Shown: positions 35,066-44,147 of the stretch, piece by piece | Layout: the number at the start of each line of letters is the position of its first letter | How positions within the stretch are numbered: position 1 is the stretch's first letter | DNA from: Altererythrobacter sp. B11 | GTDB lineage: Bacteria > Pseudomonadota > Alphaproteobacteria > Sphingomonadales > Sphingomonadaceae | Length of the DNA: 64,000 nucleotides | Direction of reading: 5' to 3' | Assembly (NCBI RefSeq): GCF_003569745.1 | Contig: NZ_AP018498.1 | Span: 434,001-498,000, forward strand | Notes under the pieces: model-generated | What the model was told of the DNA's origin: nothing | The model's input: only the letters and a program-made list of their open reading frames with translations | Database searches by the model: none | Position numbers and translations under genes: made by a program

Positions 35066-37096
35066 ATGTCGGCAACCAAAATCCTTTGGGGTCAGGTCTT
35101 CGCGGTCTTCCTGATCGTGCTCGCCGCCCTGTGGACCGCGACGCAATGGACGGCCGCGGCGCTCGCCTATCAGCCCGAGCTTGGGGCGCCGTGGTTCATG
35201 CTCGGCGATTGGCCGATCTATCCGCCGCCGGCCTTCTTCTGGTGGTGGTTCTCCTTCGACGCCTATGCGCCGGAGATATTCCAGACCGGCGCGTTCATCG
35301 CCGTGTCGGGCGGGTTCGCCGCGATCGTCGTCGCCATCGGCATGTCGGTCTGGCGTGCGCGCGAGTTGAAGAACGCCGAGACCTATGGCTCGGCGCGCTG
35401 GGCGACGCGCGGGGAGATCGCCGCCGCCGGGCTGACGGGCGGCAGCGGCGTCATGCTCGGTCGGCTTGGGCGCGACTATCTGCGCCACGACGGTCCCGAG
35501 CATGTGTTGTGCTTCGCGCCGACACGGAGCGGCAAAGGGGTCGGCCTCGTGGTGCCGACGCTGCTCACCTGGCCGGGCTCGGCGATCGTGCATGATATCA
35601 AAGGCGAGAACTGGCAGCTCACCGCCGGCTTTCGCGCCCAGCACGCGCGGGTGCTGCTGTTCGATCCGACCAATGGCGCGTCGGCCGCCTACAACCCGCT
35701 GCTCGAAATCCGCAAGGGCGCCTGGGAAGTGCGCGACGTGCAGAACGTCGCCGACGTGCTCGTGGACCCGGAAGGATCGCTCGAGAAGCGCAACCATTGG
35801 GAAAAGACCTCCCATGCCTTGCTGGTCGGCACGATCCTCCATGTCCTCTACGCGGAGGCCGACAAGACGCTGGCGGGTGTCGCCGCCTTCCTGTCCGATC
35901 CCCGCCGGCCGATCGAAAGCACGCTATGGGCGATGATGACGACGCCGCATTTGGGCGAGGCGGGCGTCCATCCCGTCGTCGCCTCGGCCGCGCGCGAGCT
36001 GCTCAACAAATCGGCCAACGAGCGATCGGGCGTGCTCTCGACCGCCATGTCGTTCCTCGGCCTCTATCGCGATCCCGTCGTCGCGCAGGTCACGCGCACC
36101 TGCGAGTGGCGCATAAAGGATCTGGTCGAGGGCGAGCTGCCGGTGACGCTCTACCTCGTCGTGCCACCGTCCGACATCTCGCGCACCAAGCCGCTCATTC
36201 GCCTCATCCTCAACCAGATTGGCCGCCGGCTGACCGAGGACTTGAAGGCGCGGCAGTCGCGCCACCGGCTGCTCCTGATGCTCGACGAGTTTCCCGCGCT
36301 GGGGCGGCTCGACTTCTTCGAGAGCGCGCTGGCGTTCATGGCCGGCTACGGCATCCAGAGCTTCCTCATCGCCCAGAGCCTCAATCAGATTGAGAAGGCT
36401 TACGGACCGAACAACGCGATCCTCGACAATTGCCATGTGCGCGTGTCGTTCGCCACCAACGACGAGCGCACCGCCAAGCGCATATCGGACGCACTCGGCA
36501 CCGCGACCGAGATGCGGGCGATGAAGAATTACGCCGGGCACAGGTTGAGCCCCTGGCTCGGGCATTTGATGGTCTCGCGTTCCGAGACCGCCCGCCAGCT
36601 CCTCACCCCCGGCGAGATCATGCAGCTCCCGCCCGACGACGAGATCGTCATGGTCGCGGGCATCCCGCCGATCCGCGCGAAGAAGGTCCGCTACTTCAAG
36701 GACCGGAGGTTCACGCAGCGGGTGATGTCGCCGCCCGACAGCAATGTCGGAGGCGGCCCGCCGCGCCCCGACGACTGGAGCGGCCTGCCGCCGATCGAGG
36801 CGCCACCGATGCCCGAACCGATCGAGCATGAATCTCCCAAGAAGCCGAAGAAGAAAAAGGCCGCCAAGAAGGCGGATGCTGAGGACGACGCCGCGAACGC
36901 GGACCTGCGCCGCGAGCCGGCGCTGGAGCGCCATATCGACATTGCGCCCACGCCCAGGCCCGCGCCCGCCAATGAGTTCGAGCTGGACGAGCCCGAGCCC
37001 GATAGCGACGCGGCGCGGCAGGCGACGGTGCGCCGCCAGATGCAGCGCGCGGCCCGGCAGGCGTCGCTCGATCCCGGTGATGGCATCGAGCTATGA
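35066..37096 (+). CDS. traG: TraG, type IV coupling protein (VirD4-like)
   Basis: A 676-residue inner-membrane ATPase that links the relaxosome to the mating channel. Two N-terminal membrane segments lie at about residues 8-30 and 75-95. Walker A is APTRSGKGVGLV and Walker B is LLMLDEFPALG. KNYAGHRL and IPPIRAKK segments are typical of the family. The C-terminal 120 residues are charged and low in complexity. The ATG at 35066 matches the family start MSATKILWGQ; a TTG at 35030 is in frame. Its stop overlaps the CopG-type gene. Confidence 0.93.
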   Translation: MSATKILWGQVFAVFLIVLAALWTATQWTAAALAYQPELGAPWFMLGDWPIYPPPAFFWWWFSFDAYAPEIFQTGAFIAVSGGFAAIVVAIGMSVWRARELKNAETYGSARWATRGEIAAAGLTGGSGVMLGRLGRDYLRHDGPEHVLCFAPTRSGKGVGLVVPTLLTWPGSAIVHDIKGENWQLTAGFRAQHARVLLFDPTNGASAAYNPLLEIRKGAWEVRDVQNVADVLVDPEGSLEKRNHWEKTSHALLVGTILHVLYAEADKTLAGVAAFLSDPRRPIESTLWAMMTTPHLGEAGVHPVVASAARELLNKSANERSGVLSTAMSFLGLYRDPVVAQVTRTCEWRIKDLVEGELPVTLYLVVPPSDISRTKPLIRLILNQIGRRLTEDLKARQSRHRLLLMLDEFPALGRLDFFESALAFMAGYGIQSFLIAQSLNQIEKAYGPNNAILDNCHVRVSFATNDERTAKRISDALGTATEMRAMKNYAGHRLSPWLGHLMVSRSETARQLLTPGEIMQLPPDDEIVMVAGIPPIRAKKVRYFKDRRFTQRVMSPPDSNVGGGPPRPDDWSGLPPIEAPPMPEPIEHESPKKPKKKKAAKKADAEDDAANADLRREPALERHIDIAPTPRPAPANEFELDEPEPDSDAARQATVRRQMQRAARQASLDPGDGIEL

Positions 37097-37512
37097 CCAC
37101 GAAGACGCCGCTGTCGGTCTATCTCGACCCGGAGCTGATGCGCGCGCTCGCCGCCTATGCCGATCGGAGGGACAAGTCCCGCTCGCTGATCGCCGAGGCG
37201 GCCATCGCATCCTTCCTGTCGCCCGACGCCGATGAGCAGCGCGAGGCCGCCATCGCCAAGCGGCTCGACAAGCTGGACCGGCGCATCACCCGCCTGGAGC
37301 GCGACACGGGTATCAGCGTCGAGATGATCGCGCTGTTCGTGCGCTTCTGGCTGTCGAACACCCCGCCGCCGCCCGAGAGCGAGCGAGCCGCGATGCGTCG
37401 CCAGGGCGGCGACCGCTACGACGCCTTCATGGATGCGCTGGGCCGCCGACTCGCGAAAGGCCCGAAGGTCAGACAAGAAATTGGCGAGGACTTTCCGCCT
37501 CAAGAAGAATGA
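37093..37512 (+). CDS. CopG-like ribbon-helix-helix protein
   Basis: A 139-residue protein with an N-terminal ribbon-helix-helix motif (PLSVYLDPELMRALAAYADR, then KSRSLIAEAAIASFL). A coiled coil follows (AKRLDKLDRRITRLERDTG). It is coupled to traG by an ATGA overlap. In related transfer regions this gene sits between traG and trbB and may act as a relaxosome accessory or regulator. It could bind the repeats that follow its stop. Confidence 0.8.
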   Translation: MTTKTPLSVYLDPELMRALAAYADRRDKSRSLIAEAAIASFLSPDADEQREAAIAKRLDKLDRRITRLERDTGISVEMIALFVRFWLSNTPPPPESERAAMRRQGGDRYDAFMDALGRRLAKGPKVRQEIGEDFPPQEE

Positions 37513-37516
37513 ACTG

Positions 37517-37549
37517 ACTACGCCAGTTCTTGTATCTCTACGCCAGACT
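37517..37549 (+). promoter_or_regulatory. Transfer-operon control element upstream of trbB (copy 2)
   Basis: Half-sites CTACGCCAG at 37518 and 37538 are again 20 bp apart, and the 33-bp block matches the element upstream of traG at 26 of 33 positions. It lies between the CopG-type gene stop and the trb operon. A shared activator for the two operons is the simplest reading. Confidence 0.6.
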
Positions 37550-37602
37550 ACGACGCCCGAATTTACTTGTTGAAGCACGGTCTTTTCTGTCTCTCTTGAT
37601 GT

Positions 37603-37654
37603 GCCCCTGACGCCGGGCGGCGGTTCGCCCGGCCCTCATCAGGGGCTTTTTCTT
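37603..37654 (+). terminator. Terminator/attenuator hairpin abutting trbB
   Basis: GCCCCTGA (37603-37610) pairs with TCAGGGGC (37639-37646) around an inner GC hairpin, GCCGGGCG/CGCCCGGC, and is followed by TTTTTCTT. The T-run touches the likely TTG start of trbB at 37653. It lies downstream of the promoter-like element, so it could attenuate trb transcription. Confidence 0.65.
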
Positions 37655-38639
37655 GACCGTCCACCCAATCCGTTCCGAGGCGAAATCACGCGGCGCGCGG
37701 ATGCTGCGCACGGCGCTGGGACCGTCGATCGCCGCCTGGCTCGACGATGCCGCCGTCATCGAGGTGATGCTGAACCCGGACGGCCGGCTGTGGGTCGATC
37801 GGCTTGGCGAAGGCATCAGCGATACCGGCATGACGTTGGCCGCCGCTGACGGCGAGCGCATCGTCCGCCTGGTCGCGCACCATGTCGGCGTCGAGGTTCA
37901 CGCCCGGTCCCCGCGCGTCTCGGCCGAGTTGCCGGAAGGGGGCGAGCGGTTCGAGGGGCTGCTGCCGCCCGTCGTCGCTGCGCCGGCCTTCGCGATCCGC
38001 AAGCCCGCCGTCGCCGTGTTCACGCTCGACGACTATGCGGCGGCCGGAATCATGTCGGCGGCCGAGGCGGCGGCGCTGCGCGATGGCGTGCAGACACGCG
38101 CCAACATCCTCGTCGCGGGCGGGACCGGCAGCGGCAAGACCACGCTGGTCAACGCGCTCCTGGCCGAAGTCGCCAAGACCACCGACCGCATCGTCCTGAT
38201 CGAAGACACCCGCGAGCTGCAATGCGCCGCGCCCAACCTCGTCGCCATGCGGACGAAGGACGGCGTGGTGTCGCTGTCCGAGCTGGTGCGCTCGTCGCTG
38301 CGCCTACGCCCCGACCGCATCCCCATTGGCGAGGTGCGCGGCACCGAGGCGCTCGACCTCATCAAAGCCTGGGGCACCGGCCACCCCGGCGGGGTCGGCA
38401 CGATCCACGCCGGGACCGCGCTGGGCGCGCTGCGCCGCATGGAGCAGCTCATCCAGGAGGCCGTCGTCACGGTCCCGCGCGCGCTGCTGGCCGAGACCAT
38501 CGACCTGATCGCCGTGCTGGTTCGCGACGGGCACGGGCGCCGGCTGACCGAGCTGGCCCGCGTCGCCGGGCTCGACCCCGCGACCGGCGACTACCGCCTC
38601 GCCCCGCTCACCACCCCCCAGCCCGGAGACCTGCCATGA
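37653..38639 (+). CDS. trbB: TrbB, conjugal transfer ATPase (VirB11-like)
   Basis: A 328-residue hexameric ATPase on the cytoplasmic face of the mating channel. Walker A is [10 protein letters not shown], and an Asp box ([12 protein letters not shown]) and His box ([12 protein letters not shown]) follow, as in VirB11. The N-terminal domain begins [16 protein letters not shown]. The TTG at 37653 gives the length of homologues; the first ATG is at 37701. It is the first gene of the trb operon, overlapping trbC by four bases. Confidence 0.93.
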   Translation: MTVHPIRSEAKSRGARMLRTALGPSIAAWLDDAAVIEVMLNPDGRLWVDRLGEGISDTGMTLAAADGERIVRLVAHHVGVEVHARSPRVSAELPEGGERFEGLLPPVVAAPAFAIRKPAVAVFTLDDYAAAGIMSAAEAAALRDGVQTRANILVAGGTGSGKTTLVNALLAEVAKTTDRIVLIEDTRELQCAAPNLVAMRTKDGVVSLSELVRSSLRLRPDRIPIGEVRGTEALDLIKAWGTGHPGGVGTIHAGTALGALRRMEQLIQEAVVTVPRALLAETIDLIAVLVRDGHGRRLTELARVAGLDPATGDYRLAPLTTPQPGDLP

Positions 38640-39004
38640 CCAAGGACATCAAGCCTATCAGCGCTACAAAGCGCCGCCTGCTCGGCGGCACCATGCTCGA
38701 CCGCATGGGCCACGCCGCGATCACCGCCGCCGGCCTGCTCTACGCGCTCCCCGCACATGCGGGCGGTTCGTCGATGCCGTGGGAAGCGCCGCTCCAGTCG
38801 ATTCTCGAAAGCATCGAAGGGCCGGTGGCGAAGATTGTCGCGGTCATCATCATCATAGTGACCGGCCTGACGCTGGCGTTCGGCGATACGAGCGGCGGCT
38901 TTCGCCGCCTCATCCAGATCGTCTTCGGCCTGTCGATCGCGTTCGCCGCGTCCAGCTTCTTCCTGTCGTTCTTCTCGTTCGGCGGCGGGGCGCTGATCGC
39001 ATGA
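38636..39004 (+). CDS. trbC: TrbC, pilin subunit (VirB2-like)
   Basis: A 122-residue prepilin. A long signal region ends near LLYALPAHA-GGSS. Two hydrophobic segments follow (VAKIVAVIIIIVTGLTLAF and IQIVFGLSIAFAASSFFLSF). In RP4 this subunit is processed and cyclised by TraF, which is encoded at 31044. Overlaps on both sides are of the ATGA type. Confidence 0.9.
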   Translation: MTKDIKPISATKRRLLGGTMLDRMGHAAITAAGLLYALPAHAGGSSMPWEAPLQSILESIEGPVAKIVAVIIIIVTGLTLAFGDTSGGFRRLIQIVFGLSIAFAASSFFLSFFSFGGGALIA

Positions 39005-39282
39005 CCAGCACGGCCGATCCCGTCGAGCCGATCGCGGGCTTCTTTGCCCCGGTGCATCGGGCGCTGACCGAGCCGATCCTGCTCGGCGGCGCCCCTCGCT
39101 CGCTAGCCATCGTCAACGGCACGCTGGCGGGCGCGATCGGCCTCGGACTGCGGCTCTGGATCGCCGGTCTCGCCATCTGGGCCATCGGCCATGCGCTCTC
39201 GGTATGGGCCGCGCGCCGCGATCCGCAGTTCGTGGACGTGGCCCGCCGCCACCTCCGCTATCCGGCGTGGATGCGGCCATGA
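39001..39282 (+). CDS. trbD: TrbD, inner-membrane protein (VirB3-like)
   Basis: A 93-residue protein with GFFAPVHRALTEPILLGGAPR, the TrbD/VirB3 signature. A hydrophobic stretch (IVNGTLAGAIGLGLRLWIAG, extending to HALSVWAARRDP) forms two membrane helices. It associates with TrbE/VirB4 in the inner-membrane complex. Overlaps trbC and trbE. Confidence 0.9.
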   Translation: MTSTADPVEPIAGFFAPVHRALTEPILLGGAPRSLAIVNGTLAGAIGLGLRLWIAGLAIWAIGHALSVWAARRDPQFVDVARRHLRYPAWMRP

Positions 39283-41735
39283 TGAGCCTGCGCGAATACA
39301 GGAATCGCGCCTCCCACCTGGCCGACTTCCTGCCCTGGGCCGCGCTGGTCGGCGAAGGCGTCGTTCTCAACAAGGACGGATCGTTCCAGCGCACAGCGCG
39401 CTTTCGCGGCCCCGATCTCGACAGCGCCACGCCCGCCGAGCTGGTCGCCACCACGGCGCGGCTCAACAACGCGCTCCGCCGCCTGGGCTCGGGCTGGGCG
39501 ATCTTCGTCGAGGCGCAGCGCACGCCCGCGCTCGACTACCCGGAATCGGAGTTTCCCGATCCGGTCTCGGCGCTCGTGGACATGGAGCGGCGCGAACAGT
39601 TCCGCGAGGAGGGCGCGCATTTCGAGAGCGCCTATTATCTGACGCTGCTGTGGATGCCGCCGGCCGAGGAAGCCGCGCGGGCCGAAGGCTGGCTCTACGA
39701 GGGCCGGTCCACCAGCGGCGTCGATCCGTGGGAGCTGCTCAAGGGCTTCACGGATCGCAGCGACCGCGTTCTCAATCTGGTCGAAGGCTTCGTGCCCGAG
39801 GTCCGCTGGCTCGATGACGGCGAGACGCTGACCTACCTGCACAGCACCATCTCGACCCGGCACCAGCGGGTGCGTGTCCCCGAGACGCCGATGCACCTGG
39901 ACGCGCTGCTCGCCGACGAGCCGCTGACCGGCGGGCTCGAACCGCGCCTGGGCGACCATCATCTGCGCACGCTGACGATCACGGGATTCCCGAGCGTCAC
40001 CTTTCCCGGCCTGCTCGACGAGCTGAACCGGCTCGCCTTCGAGTATCGCTGGGCGACCCGCGCGATCATGCTCGACAAGACCGACGCGACCAAGCTGCTG
40101 ACCCGCATCCGCCGCCAGTGGTTCGCCAAGCGTAAATCGGTCGCGGCGATCCTTAAGGAAGTGATGACCAACGAGGCGTCCACGCTGCTCGACAGCGACG
40201 CCTCCAACAAAGCCGCCGACGCCGACATCGCCCTACAGGAGCTGGGCTCCGACTATGCCGGCATGGCCTACGTCACCGCGACGGTGACGGTATGGGATCG
40301 CGATCCCGCCATCGCCGCCGAGAAGCTGCGGCTGGTCGAGAAGGTCATTCAGGGCCGCGACTTCACCGTCATCCCCGAGGGCATGAACGCGATCGAGGCA
40401 TGGTTGGGGTCTCTGCCCGGTCACACCTACGCCAACGTCCGCCAGCCCCCGATCTCCACGATCAATCTCGCCCACCTGATCCCCCTGTCAGCGGTATGGG
40501 CGGGGCCGGAACGGGACGAGCACTTCGGACAACCCCCCTTGCTCTACGGCAGGACCGAAGGCTCGACCCCGTTCCGGTTTTCCCTTCACCCTGACGGCAG
40601 CGATGTCGGGCACACGCTGATCGTCGGCCCGACCGGCGCGGGCAAGTCCGTCCTGCTCGCCCTCATGGCGATGCAGTTCCGCCGCTACGAGAAGGCCCAG
40701 GTCTTCGCCTTCGACTTCGGCGGCTCGATTCGCGCCGCCGCGCTGGCGACCGGCGGAGACTGGCAGGATCTCGGCGGCGGGCTCTCCGACGACAGCGACG
40801 GCGGCGTCCAGTTGCAGCCGCTCGCCCGCATCGACGATCCGGCCGAACGCGCCTGGGCCGCCGAATGGCTGGCGGCGATCCTCGCGAGCGAAGGCGTCGC
40901 CGTCGATCCCCAGGCCAAGGAGCATATCTGGTCGGCGCTGGGTTCGCTTGCCAGCGCGCCGATGCCGGAACGCACGCTGACAGGGCTCGCGGTCCTGTTG
41001 CAGAGCCAGCAGCTCAAGCAGGCGCTCGCGCCCTATTGCATCGGCGGGCCGTGGGGTCGGCTGCTCGACGCTGAGGCCGAGCGGCTGGGCGAAGCCGACA
41101 TGCAGGCGTTCGAGACCGAGGGGCTGGTCGGGGCCGGCTCGGCGGCCGCGGTGCTCTCCTATCTGTTCCACCGCATCGAGGGCCGGCTGGACGGCTCGCC
41201 GACGCTCATCATCATCGACGAAGGCTGGCTGGTCCTCGACAGTCCGGACTTCGCCGCGCAGCTCCGCGAATGGCTGAAGACCCTGCGCAAGCGCAACGCC
41301 AGCGTCGTCTTCGCGACGCAGAGCCTCGCCGACATCGAGACGTCGAGCATCGCGCCGGCCATCATCGAGAGCTGCCCGACGCGCATCTTCCTGCCGAACG
41401 AGCGCGCGGCCGAGCCGCAGATCGCGGCCATCTACGAGAGGTTCGGTCTCAACGCCCGGCAGATCGAAATCCTCAGCCGGGCCACGCCCAAGAGGGATTA
41501 TTACTGTCAAAGCAGGCGCGGCAATCGCCTGTTCGAGCTGGGGCTGGGTGAGGTCGCGCTGACCTTCGCCGCCGCGTCGTCGAAAACCGACCAGCTCGCC
41601 ATCGCCGACATCATCGAAACCCACGGGGCGCCCGCCTTCGCGGCCGAATGGCTGCGCCATCGCGGCTGCGCCTGGGCTGTCGAGCTTCTTCCCCCCGATC
41701 CCCCACGCCAACCCCAGCAGGAGTTACCTCTATGA
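39279..41735 (+). CDS. trbE: TrbE, conjugal transfer ATPase (VirB4-like)
   Basis: An 818-residue protein. The N-terminal CagE/TrbE domain begins LREYRNRASHLADFLPWAAL. Walker A is GPTGAGKSVLLALM, Walker B is LIIIDEGWLVLD, and FATQSLADIETS follows. VirB4 ATPases power pilus assembly and substrate transfer. The ATG at 39279 overlaps the trbD stop; a second ATG follows immediately. It is full length. Confidence 0.93.
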   Translation: MMSLREYRNRASHLADFLPWAALVGEGVVLNKDGSFQRTARFRGPDLDSATPAELVATTARLNNALRRLGSGWAIFVEAQRTPALDYPESEFPDPVSALVDMERREQFREEGAHFESAYYLTLLWMPPAEEAARAEGWLYEGRSTSGVDPWELLKGFTDRSDRVLNLVEGFVPEVRWLDDGETLTYLHSTISTRHQRVRVPETPMHLDALLADEPLTGGLEPRLGDHHLRTLTITGFPSVTFPGLLDELNRLAFEYRWATRAIMLDKTDATKLLTRIRRQWFAKRKSVAAILKEVMTNEASTLLDSDASNKAADADIALQELGSDYAGMAYVTATVTVWDRDPAIAAEKLRLVEKVIQGRDFTVIPEGMNAIEAWLGSLPGHTYANVRQPPISTINLAHLIPLSAVWAGPERDEHFGQPPLLYGRTEGSTPFRFSLHPDGSDVGHTLIVGPTGAGKSVLLALMAMQFRRYEKAQVFAFDFGGSIRAAALATGGDWQDLGGGLSDDSDGGVQLQPLARIDDPAERAWAAEWLAAILASEGVAVDPQAKEHIWSALGSLASAPMPERTLTGLAVLLQSQQLKQALAPYCIGGPWGRLLDAEAERLGEADMQAFETEGLVGAGSAAAVLSYLFHRIEGRLDGSPTLIIIDEGWLVLDSPDFAAQLREWLKTLRKRNASVVFATQSLADIETSSIAPAIIESCPTRIFLPNERAAEPQIAAIYERFGLNARQIEILSRATPKRDYYCQSRRGNRLFELGLGEVALTFAAASSKTDQLAIADIIETHGAPAFAAEWLRHRGCAWAVELLPPDPPRQPQQELPL

Positions 41736-42448
41736 CCCGCTTCCCCCTGCGCCGCGCCATCCTGGCCGGCGTCCTCGCCAGCGCGGCCGTCGTGCCGATG
41801 ATCGCGCCCATGCCGGCCTACGCGCAGTTCGGCGGCATCGTCTATGACCCGACCAACTACGCGCAGAACGTGCTGACCGCCGCGCGGTCGCTCCAGCAGA
41901 TCAACAATCAGATCCAGCAAATCCAGAACCAGGCGACGAGCCTCATCAACGAGGCGCGCAACCTGACCTCGCTGCCGTTCAGCTCGCTCCAGCAGCTCCA
42001 GCAGCAGGTGCAGCGCACCCAGCAGCTTCTGAGCGAGGCGCAGCGCATCGCCTACGACGTGCAGGACATCCAGCAGGCGTTCAGCGGCCGCTACAGGGGC
42101 GCGGCGCTGACCGGCGATCACGCGCAGATGGTCGCCAATGCGAACGCCCGCTGGGAGGATAGCGTCGGCGCCTTTCAGGATGCCTTGCAGGTGCAGGCCG
42201 GCGTCGTCGGCAACATCGAAGGCACGCGCACGACGATGGACAGCCTGGTCTCGGCCAGCCAGTCGGCGACGGGCGCGCTCCAGGCGGCGCAGGCGGGCAA
42301 CCAGCTCCTTGCGCTGCAATCGCAGCAGCTCGCGGACCTCACCGCCGCCGTCGCGGCGCAGGGCCGGGCGCAGGCGCTGCAATCCGCCCGCCAGGCGGCC
42401 GAGGAAGCCGAAGGGCGCGAGCGGTTCCGCCGCTTCATGGGCAACTGA
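41732..42448 (+). CDS. trbJ: TrbJ, periplasmic transfer protein (VirB5-like)
   Basis: A 238-residue protein with a signal peptide ending APMPAYA-QFG. It then has the TrbJ signature GGIVYDPTNYAQN and a long glutamine-rich coiled coil (LQQINNQIQQIQNQATSL). The extreme C-terminus, EGRERFRRFMGN, is nearly repeated in the small lipoprotein-like gene at 47310-47618. VirB5-type proteins sit at the pilus tip. Confidence 0.88.
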   Translation: MTRFPLRRAILAGVLASAAVVPMIAPMPAYAQFGGIVYDPTNYAQNVLTAARSLQQINNQIQQIQNQATSLINEARNLTSLPFSSLQQLQQQVQRTQQLLSEAQRIAYDVQDIQQAFSGRYRGAALTGDHAQMVANANARWEDSVGAFQDALQVQAGVVGNIEGTRTTMDSLVSASQSATGALQAAQAGNQLLALQSQQLADLTAAVAAQGRAQALQSARQAAEEAEGRERFRRFMGN

Positions 42449-42456
42449 GACGCCCG

Positions 42457-42759
42457 ATGTCGCGCACGGCGAAGATCGCAGGGGTGGCGGCGCTGGCCGG
42501 GCTGATGATGACGGTGGCGATCGTCGCCGCCGTCCAGCCCGATGAGCCTGCGCCGGCGCCGCCGCTCGTCCTGCCGGCTGACGAAGGCCAGGCCAGGCTC
42601 GCCCGCGAGCTTGATCGCTGCGCCTCGCTGACCATGCCGGACAGCGGCTGCGAAGCGGCCTGGGCCGCCAACCGCCGCCGCTTCTTCCGCCAGGACGAGT
42701 CCACGCCTGCGACGGAACGCGGCGGCGACATGGCGCCGGATGAAGGCGCCCGGCCATGA
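42457..42759 (+). CDS. trbK: TrbK-like entry-exclusion candidate
   Basis: A 100-residue protein with one N-terminal hydrophobic segment (IAGVAALAGLMMTVAIVAAV). Two cysteines lie in CASLTMPDSGCEAAW and a basic RRRFFR segment follows, the pattern of alternative TrbK proteins in this ICE class. In RP4, TrbK blocks re-entry of the same element. It lies between trbJ and trbL, the usual position. Confidence 0.7.
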   Translation: MSRTAKIAGVAALAGLMMTVAIVAAVQPDEPAPAPPLVLPADEGQARLARELDRCASLTMPDSGCEAAWAANRRRFFRQDESTPATERGGDMAPDEGARP

Positions 42760-44141
42760 ACGACACCGGCGTTATCGACAATTTCCTCAACGTCTTCACC
42801 GGCTACATCGACAGCGGATTCGGGCTGCTCGGCGGCGAGGTCGCGTTCCTCTCGACCACGCTGATCGCCATCGACGTGACGCTCGCCGGCCTGTTCTGGG
42901 CCTGGGGCGCGGACGAGGACGTGCTTCAGCGCCTCGTCAAGAAGACGCTCTACATCGGCACCTTCGCCTTCATCATCGGCAATTTCGCGCTGCTCGCGAC
43001 CATCGTGTTCGAGAGCTTCGCCGGGCTCGGCCTCCAGGCCAGCGGCGGCGCCATGACGATCGACGAGTTCATGAAGCCCGGCACGATCGCGGCGAAGGGG
43101 CTCGAAGCGGCCAAGCCGCTGCTCGATGCGGCGGGGCAGTTCTCCAGCCTTTGGGCCGTGTTCTCGAACCTCGCGCTGATCCTCGTGCTGCTGCTCGCCT
43201 GGGTGATTGTGGTGCTCGCCTTCTTCATCATCGCCGTGCAGGTCTTCATCACGCTGATTGAGTTCAAGCTGGTCACGTTGGCTGGGTTCGTCCTGCTGCC
43301 GTTCGCCTTCTTCAACAAGACCGCCTTCATGGCCGAGAAGGTGCTGGGCCATGTCGTCTCGACCGGCATCAAGGTGCTGGTGCTCGCGGTCATCACCGGC
43401 ATCGGCACCACCCTGTTCAGCCAGTTCACCGGCGCGGCCCTCGGCCCCGCGCCCGACATCAATCAGGTCATGGCCATCGCGCTCGCCGCGCTGTCGCTCC
43501 TGGGCCTGTCGATCTTCGGCCCTTCGATCGCCAACGGCATCGTCTCGGGCGGCCCGCAACTCGGCGCGGGCGCGGCGGCCGGCACCGCGCTGGCCGCAGG
43601 CGGCGCGCTGGTCGGCGGCGCGGCGGCGGCGCGGCTTGGCGTCGGCGCCGCCGGTTCCGCCCTCGGCGCGGCCGGCCGGATGACCGGCGCCGCCGCGCGC
43701 GGCGGCGCTCAGATGGCAGGCGGTGCGACCAGCGCCTACAGCCTCGGGTCGCTGGGCAAGAGCGGCGCCGGCGCTGTCGCGGGCGGCATGGCCGCTGTCG
43801 GCCAAGCGGCGGCGGGAAGCGCGGCGAGCGCCGTCCTCTCGCCCTTGCGCAAGGCGGCCGCCAAGGGCGGCGCGGCGATGAAGGCCAATTTCCGCTCGGG
43901 CGCCCGCGCCGGATTCACCGCCACCGGCGGCACGATCACCGGCGGACCCGCATCCGCCACCCCGGCCGCCGCAACCGCTGGCGGTCCCGCGCCGGCCGGC
44001 ACGTCCGTCCAGCCCGCATGGGCGGCCGCGATTAAACGCCGCCAGGCCGTCAGCCACGGCGCGACCGTCCTCGCCCACACCATGAAGGCTGGCGACAGCC
44101 ACGGCGGCGGAGCCGGTCCCGACATCAAAGAGAAGGACTGA
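42756..44141 (+). CDS. trbL: TrbL, inner-membrane channel protein (VirB6-like)
   Basis: A 461-residue protein beginning MNDTGVIDNFLNVFTGYIDS. It has several membrane helices between residues 25 and 260 (e.g. LILVLLLAWVIVVLAFFIIA) and a long Ala/Gly-rich cytoplasmic tail. It forms part of the DNA channel in the inner membrane. The low-complexity tail gives a very long spurious open frame on the other strand. Confidence 0.9.
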   Translation: MNDTGVIDNFLNVFTGYIDSGFGLLGGEVAFLSTTLIAIDVTLAGLFWAWGADEDVLQRLVKKTLYIGTFAFIIGNFALLATIVFESFAGLGLQASGGAMTIDEFMKPGTIAAKGLEAAKPLLDAAGQFSSLWAVFSNLALILVLLLAWVIVVLAFFIIAVQVFITLIEFKLVTLAGFVLLPFAFFNKTAFMAEKVLGHVVSTGIKVLVLAVITGIGTTLFSQFTGAALGPAPDINQVMAIALAALSLLGLSIFGPSIANGIVSGGPQLGAGAAAGTALAAGGALVGGAAAARLGVGAAGSALGAAGRMTGAAARGGAQMAGGATSAYSLGSLGKSGAGAVAGGMAAVGQAAAGSAASAVLSPLRKAAAKGGAAMKANFRSGARAGFTATGGTITGGPASATPAAATAGGPAPAGTSVQPAWAAAIKRRQAVSHGATVLAHTMKAGDSHGGGAGPDIKEKD

Positions 44142-44147
44142 TCCTCC

